From Nemertoderma westbladi (lineage: Eukaryota > Xenacoelomorpha > Nemertodermatida > Nemertodermatidae), in assembly GCA_032718475.1 (NCBI GenBank), contig JAUCBJ010008164.1, forward strand, positions 1 to 21,556: 21,556 bases of DNA. Reading direction: 5' to 3'. The position numbers and the translations under genes are program-made. Each line of letters opens with the position of its first letter. Position 1 is the stretch's first letter. Below, in pieces: positions 16,329 through 21,556 of this stretch. The notes under the pieces are model-generated. The model saw only the letters and a program-made list of their open reading frames with translations, made no database searches and had not been told where the DNA came from.

Positions 16329-17231
16329 ACTTTGCCTTTAACTATAGCGTTGTCAAAGCTGGGTGGCGGTCGGTGAAGTCATTAAATAAATCTAAAATAT
16401 TTGAGTATGTATCTGCGTGTGTTAGAAGTGGAAGTGTATATAATATCGAATATCATTATAATATAATAGGCCTACTAGCCAAACATGAGAATGCAGATAT
16501 ATAAACCTAGCGCAGTACAGCACAAACATGCTCAGTACCGGTTGCCGGTAGCGCAATGATAAACTATAATACAACTAGAGTATTTAAATTTTTCACAACA
16601 CCCACAAGATATTATCGCATAATATATTGTCATACAGTTTAAAAGGTAAATTACAGTTTCTAACAGCGTGACCATTCTGTTACACATTGAAATGTTTGTA
16701 TCAGCACCTAAATGAAAGTATTTAATCAATTTTGATTTATTCTAGGAATAGAGCTTCCATTTCCATGCAACACATTCTGAATCCTAAATAGATCTGGAAA
16801 GACACACGAATAATAGACGATAATGGATTTACTAACTGGTTGTTATAAATAACTCATGGATCCATTAAAAGCACAAAAGGGGTTAATTATTATAGAGAAT
16901 CAGTTCGATGGAAAGGCCACGTTCATTAATAAAGAATGAGTGAATAGATGGGTATAGTAGATGCTGAATAGTGTTAGTGAAATAAAATATGTATCAGTTT
17001 GGTTTACTTGGATGGAGGCTATTATTTGGATTTCCGGACATTGGCTGATTACCATAAAATGGTTCTATTCAACTATAACACAAAATAGCAAAAAACCCCA
17101 CCTCCTAAATACGACAAATTTACAATTTTGCGAAAACTATTATCAACCCTGCCTTTAATTCTTCACGCTTGCTCTACACCATTTAATATAGTCTCGTTAC
17201 TTAGGTACCTGCACCCCGCCCCCCAAATTTT
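16329..17231. other. Non-coding, no recognised feature
   Basis: AT-rich sequence with only short chance open frames on both strands. AATAAA at 16385 could end a longer receptor transcript. No motif or repeat is recognised. Confidence 0.5.
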
Positions 17232-17339
17232 TCTACAAATCTTAATGAGATTGCATGAAATTTGAAATAGGGATAGTATCACACAACTCCTCCTGGATGG
17301 GTGAGTCAGAATTATATTGGTTTTGCTCTAATTTTTTAA
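17232..17339 (+). repeat. Left arm of a ~107-bp inverted repeat flanking LINE copy D
   Basis: This arm runs from TCTACAAATCTTAATGAGAT through CATGAAATTTGAAAT, TCACACAACTCCTCCT and GGGTGAGTCAGAATT to GCTCTAATTTTTTAA. Its imperfect reverse complement is at 18284-18389. Similarity fades just outside both ends. It is most likely the terminal or subterminal inverted repeat of a foldback/MITE-type DNA element. Confidence 0.88.
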
Positions 17340-17424
17340 TTATTTAATTCTAATTTTTCTTGTTCTTTTCCATATGTATATGCATTGCATTATATCCCTG
17401 CATGACCAGCTTTCCCGCAGAACC

Positions 17425-18265
17425 AATCTAGACTTTGCTGACTTACGAGTACTCTCAGAATCACTAGAGGGAGCCCAACGGCTCCTCAGTTCATTAGAAC
17501 ATGCTGCTTCTAGTGTTGGTCTTTTTATTAACTCCAAAAAAGACCAACATTTTGACAGTTAACTTTGAAAGTCCTCAGCAAGTCTCTGATCGGATGAGCA
17601 TAAGCTCAAAGGATGGTATGCTTGAGCATGTGGATGACTTCTGTTACCTGGGATCATGGATCCGGAAGTCAGGTGAGAACCTTCGAATATGTAAGGGAAA
17701 CGCATGGGCAGCCTTGAATAGGCTTTCCAGGATTTGGAAGTCACCGAGAATTAATCGGAAACTTAAGGTCCGATTATTTAGAGCAGCAGTAGTTCCAGTA
17801 CTCCTCTACGGGAGTCCATGCTGGGCTCTAACTGCTGAGGACACCAAATCTCTGGATGGCACATTCACAAGAATGCTGCGCCGGGTTCATTGTATCAAGT
17901 ACAATGTACACATCTCCAACCAGACACTATATAACATTGGAGGTGTCTCATTGATTTCCCCAAGCTTGACACTAGAACAAAGTCGCCTCCGCTTTGCAGG
18001 ACATTGCTTTCGCGGTAAGGACCAGCCAGTGCATAGTCTTGTGCTTTGGCAGCCTCATGGAGTGAATAAGCATGGTGGACAGCCCATGACTTTCTTGGGA
18101 CGCATCTTAAAGGACACTGGCCTTGAAGATGCGGATGATCTATCAAATGTCATGGGTGATAAGGAGTTGTGGCGGCGCAATTTTGTTGACAAGCCGGCAC
18201 AGCATTCTTAAAAATGCAGCTACAATGCAGCATGCCGATGCTAGTACAGGTAGTAGTTTTATAGT
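17425..18265 (+). mobile_element. LINE fragment (copy D), frameshifted and catalytically dead
   Basis: The fragment begins at the FADD region of the reverse transcriptase and runs to the C-terminal DKELWRRNFVDKPAQHS, TAA at 18209 and the tail ending GATGCTAGTAC. Compared with copy A, three bases are lost so that FADD becomes FAD-L, removing one catalytic Asp. An extra A in a poly-A run near 17540 shifts the frame: the open frames are 17374-17562 and 17501-18211. The 5' junction is not sharp and I see no target-site duplication. It sits inside a ~107-bp inverted repeat. Confidence 0.9.
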
Positions 18266-18283
18266 AGTTTTATACGCTTGTAG

Positions 18284-18389
18284 TTAAAAAATTAGAGCAA
18301 AAATGAAAATTCTGGCTCACCCACGGAGGAGGAGTTGTGTGAAAGTATCACCATTTCAAATTTCATGGAATTTCATTAAAATTTATAGA
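18284..18389 (-). repeat. Right arm of the inverted repeat flanking LINE copy D
   Basis: It starts TTAAAAAATTAGAGC and ends ATTTATAGA. Its reverse complement aligns with 17232-17339 with scattered substitutions and a few small gaps. It directly abuts the 13-bp satellite at 18393. Confidence 0.88.
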
Positions 18390-18392
18390 TGT

Positions 18393-18863
18393 GCATTCTG
18401 AAACTGCGTTCTAGGACTGTGTTCTAGAACTGCGTTCTAGAACTGCAATCAAAAACTGTGTTCTAGAACAAACTGTGTTGTAAAGCTATGTTCTAAATTG
18501 TGTTCTAGAGTTCTGAAACTGTGTTGTAGAACTGTGTTCTAGAACTGCATTCTAGAACTGCGTTTTAGAACTGCATTCTAAAACTGTGTTCTAGAACTGC
18601 AATCTAGAACTGCGTTCTAGGACTGTGTTCTAGACCGCTTTCTAGAACTGCAATCAAAAACTGTGTTCTAGAACTGTGTTGTAAAGCTATGTTCTAAGCT
18701 GTGTTCTAGAGTTCTAAAACTGTGTTCTATAACTGCGTTCTAGAACTGCATTCTAAAAACTGTGTTATAGAACTGCATTCTAGAACTACATTCTAAAACT
18801 GTTCCAATACTGTGTTCTTAAACTGTGTTCTAGAACGCAGTTCGAAAACTGCGTTCTAGTACT
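18393..18863. repeat. 13-bp palindromic satellite with a ~206-bp higher-order unit
   Basis: The basic unit is TTCTAGAACTGYG, repeated about 35 times with substitutions and small gaps. It contains the palindrome TTCTAGAA and the interrupted palindrome AGAACTGTGTTCT. A longer block beginning CTAGGACTGTGTTC at 18411 recurs at 18617 with the same irregular inserts (GCAATCAAAAACTG, TTGTAAAGCTATG), giving a higher-order period of about 206 bp. It is non-coding. Confidence 0.93.
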
Positions 18864-20432
18864 CTGTGAGCAGTTCAAGCAGACAGTCAAGTTTAGTGGA
18901 ATCTCAGATTTGTATAATTTCCGACAATCATTTGGACAATTTGCCCGGACGTAGACATTTTGGTCGGATTTCTGGACGTCCAGTAATCCTTATGCCGTGA
19001 TGTCCGTCCATCAGGACTCCCTGGAAGACCATTAGGCCGGTCGTACGGGAAGACTATTAGAACTGAGGAATGGGCAGACCCTGAGTCAAACTGTTCGGAC
19101 ATATACGTACACTTCCGGGCAGACTGATTTTATGATCCGGATGAATTTGAAATGGGACAACGTGATCGCCGTAACCGAATCTAAGACTAACTACTCCATT
19201 GCCATGCTTTTCTGTTTTCTTGAAACAACAACAATTATGTCTTTATAACAATCAAGAAACATCATATTGAATAACATTTAATTAATAATAACAAAACAAA
19301 CATAATTTAAGATATCAACTAAAATTATACAACTCGGAGTTTTATTGTGGAAACATAATTTCAATAAGATGTAAAGAATGATATACTTTAGTATATATAT
19401 ACCTTAAGTAAATAAATATACAAACTCGCTTATATGATACATTTCCCTATATAAGTAGCGAACAAATCTAAATGTATTTAAACTGCTTCTAAAAATAGCG
19501 ACTTTATAAAAGTGTTGTAAATATTCAGTTAAGAAAGGAAATCGTTAAATAATTACAGAACTTCCGTTTCCATGACAACTTTACTGTTGTTTTACTTTCA
19601 ATTTACAATAAATACAAATGATTGTCCAGATTAATGTCTTTAATATCTCAAAGGGGTTAAAAAAAGAAGAGTAATTATTATTAAAGCGGCAATATGTGTT
19701 CTTTACTTAAATCTATTTATATTGGAAGTATAGGGGGGTTGTTTTTATGTACCGGTAGTCCAAAAAGGACAACATTAAGCCGAATCATCCATCGTAAAAT
19801 ATATTAATTAAGAAAAAAATGTGTATATCCTACAATGAAAATAGTAGTAATTAACAGATTAATTAATAGAAAATCAACTTTCTCATTATAATTTACTGTA
19901 AGATTATCCATCATTACTTACAGCCTACATATAGGCCAAAAGGCCAACTGCATCAAATAGCTACAGCGGTTTAAATCAATCCACAGGGCACAGCTGGGCG
20001 CACATATTCAAATTAAATTAACACCTGCATACAATAATGAGGTACAATTAAAATTAAATAACAGCAGGAGAAATAATATTGGTGAATAAAATAACAGGAT
20101 TATTAATAAGAAACTCCGTCTGAAGGAAATGCAACACTGCAGCATTCTGATCCTCGTCGGTATATTTGCACTCACTCGCTGTGCTCGTCCGTGTGAAAGT
20201 GATACCTTACAATCAAAAATGGGCTATCACAGGTTACTCATGTCCTACAGAGACCGGATATGATGCAAAACGAATGGCATTTCGTATCCCAATAATATGA
20301 TACGATCCATCATTATGTTCCAAAAAGAATATATACAACACAATATATTTTTCAATGACAAATAAATACTTTTTTTCCTCCCATAGAAATAGACTAACCA
20401 AATAAACAAATACATCGGAGTTACTAGAATCT
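18864..20432. other. Non-coding region between satellite and APP-type gene
   Basis: 18880-19150 is moderately GC-rich, with many CGGAC/GTCCG words, and may be a decayed repeat; its minus-strand open frame shows no recognisable protein. 19150-20120 is AT-rich with nothing recognised. At 20126-20160, GGAAATGCAAC, CTGCAGCATTCTGATCCTCG resembles the LINE family's 3' tail, but without the coding part. No gene is supported. Confidence 0.5.
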
Positions 20433-21106
20433 TTTATTTCCTATTGTATCTCGGATTTTCAATACTGTTTCTTATTTTCTCAAAAACACATTCTTATTGA
20501 ATCGTATCGAATCCTACGAAATCCTATCCTCTCCCTCCTGCTGCGGTTTATAAAGGTACAGCGCTCAGAGTAAATGTATAATAATTTATATTAAACAACA
20601 TTAAATAATTACTTTAAGTTTGATTATAATATATTTACGTAAACTGCTGCTGTCAGTTCCAATATTATTAGTCCTGGTCCTACTAATTGTACTGAACGGC
20701 CAATAAAAAGTAGAGCGTTTAAGTCTAAATATAAGTAACATCTAGAAGTTTAACTAACTTTATCTACAAGTAATATAGATAGATAGATATGTCTTACAAA
20801 CTAGGAGACGCATTTAATATTCATTTACACAGTTTAAATATATCGAAAAAAGTAATAAAAAACATAAATATATACGATTGATTAAAGTTTTAGCCAATCA
20901 GAAACTTCATCTTATATTTCTACGGAAAATTTACAATCTCACCTGCTATTGGACAGTTCTCTTAGGGATTGATTCCTGATTGGCCGACAAAAGTTTTTCT
21001 ACACGTAGAATAAATACAATTAATAGTAAAAATACCTGTAAATAAATAAGATAACGCGGTTACATTGTGTGACTGGTAGGGAATTCAAGGAGTCAGACAG
21101 TCTCGG
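20433..21106 (-). other. Probable 3' UTR of the APP-type gene
   Basis: This is downstream, on the minus strand, of the TAA at 21109-21107. Possible poly(A) signals on the minus strand are ATTAAA at 20818-20813 and AATAAA at 20438-20433, giving 3' UTRs of about 300 or 680 bases. It includes a short GATA repeat near 20776-20790. The extent is inferred. Confidence 0.45.
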
Positions 21107-21364
21107 TTACTTCTTCTCGAAGTATTTATAGGTTGGGTTCTCGTAGCCGTTGTGCTGTAGAGACTGCAGACCGCCCTCCTCGGTCGGCGGCTGGCTCCGG
21201 ACTATGTGGAAGCCTCCGCCCGCTCGTCGACGCGGCGCCATCTTACGGCGCGTCAGAGCAACGGCGATGGCGACGACGACAGCTGTGACGGCGGTCCCCG
21301 AAAGTAAACCGATGAGGATCAGCGTCGTAGAAGATGACGATGAATCTACTTGGAGACTCTGCGA
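21107..21364 (-). CDS. APP: Amyloid precursor protein family, last exon (membrane segment and cytoplasmic tail)
   Basis: Read on the minus strand, after the acceptor TTTATTTTCTCAG, 85 codons and a TAA encode SQSLQVDSSSSS, a membrane segment TTLILIGLLSGTAVTAVVVA continuing to VALT, a basic stop RRK, and a tail that ends LQSLQHNGYENPTYKYFEKK. GYENPTYK(Y/F)FE is diagnostic of the APP family. Its NPxY-type motif binds PTB adaptors such as Fe65, X11 and Dab. The tail from RRK to the end is 47 residues, the same as in human APP. A GxxxG motif (GLLSG) is kept in the membrane segment. A PTEE sequence stands where vertebrate APP has TPEE. APP-type proteins are single-pass surface proteins cleaved by secretases. 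The exon is very GC-rich compared with its surroundings. The plus-strand open frame here is a shadow. Confidence 0.96.
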   Translation of the reverse strand, partial: SQSLQVDSSSSSTTLILIGLLSGTAVTAVVVAIAVALTRRKMAPRRRAGGGFHIVRSQPPTEEGGLQSLQHNGYENPTYKYFEKK

Positions 21365-21522
21365 CTGAGAAAATAAATAAACAGGGAAATAAAGAATGAA
21401 ATATGTAATATATTTATAACTTCACACCAGTCATAAATCGGGGAGGTCATAAATGTAATAGACTACCTGGTGTGATTTCTCTCCCATTATTTCATTGAAT
21501 TATATAAATTAAAATAACATAC

Positions 21523-21556
21523 CTGCGATTCGTGGTGTAAAGAACCCGATATTGAA
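21523..21556 (-). CDS. APP: APP family, penultimate exon (partial, cut by the window edge)
   Basis: On the minus strand the last bases of this exon read CACCACGAATCGCAG before a GTATGT donor, and the intron to the last exon is 158 bp. In the phase set by the last exon it encodes SISGSLHHESQ, which joins SQSLQV. The position corresponds to the extracellular juxtamembrane region; the HH pair recalls the VHHQK of vertebrate Abeta, but otherwise there is no similarity to that peptide. The rest of the gene is outside the window. Confidence 0.75.

Noticed and set aside
18393-18863. Glucocorticoid-type response elements
   Set aside because: The half-sites are five bases with a three-base gap, giving a 13-mer, not the six-three-six arrangement of that element.
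18893-19102. 69-codon minus-strand frame in moderately GC-rich DNA
   Set aside because: No recognisable protein; the CGGAC/GTCCG words suggest decayed repeat DNA rather than a gene.
21150-21368. 72-codon plus-strand frame at the right edge
   Set aside because: It is the opposite strand of the APP-type last exon.

Overview
The window is animal nuclear DNA. It is AT-rich, its genes are split by GT–AG introns, and it carries satellites, a tRNA-derived SINE and several dead copies of one non-LTR retrotransposon family. I infer a marine invertebrate, perhaps a deuterostome, from the intron sizes, the SINE style and a divergent aminergic-type receptor. The species cannot be read from the sequence.

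Two genes with a visible stop and the 3' end of a third can be rebuilt. (1) On the + strand, eight exons between 1610 and 12389 encode the C-terminal 439 residues of a spondin: most of a Spondin_N domain with the canonical PDWFVG motif, then three thrombospondin type-1 repeats. All splice phases agree. Its 5' end (signal peptide and start of Spondin_N) is not recognised here. (2) On the + strand, a two-exon gene (13209..15539 joined to 15755..15916) encodes an 830-residue rhodopsin-family receptor of muscarinic/histamine-H3-like type. About 390 residues of its third intracellular loop are 14 copies of a 28-residue (84-bp) repeat. (3) On the - strand at the right edge, the last exon and part of the preceding exon of an amyloid precursor protein (APP) family gene end in the GYENPTY sorting motif.

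Layout: 1-957 is a 22-23 bp satellite. 1610-12389 is the spondin gene, whose introns hold poly-G runs, a perfect hairpin, a tRNA-derived SINE, a 1.6-kb LINE with a 12-bp target-site duplication, a GC-rich decayed coding relic and an antisense LINE fragment. 13209-15916 is the receptor gene. 16034-18265 holds two more LINE fragments; the first has a 10-11 bp target-site duplication and the second lies between a ~107-bp inverted repeat. 18393-18863 is a 13-bp palindromic satellite. 18864-21106 is mostly featureless and includes the APP-type 3' UTR. 21107-21556 holds the APP-type exons.

The three genes share no obvious pathway beyond being cell-surface or secreted products often used in nervous systems. 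The strongest candidate for something undescribed is the receptor, with its tandem-repeat loop and the loss of several activation motifs while the aminergic Asp is kept.
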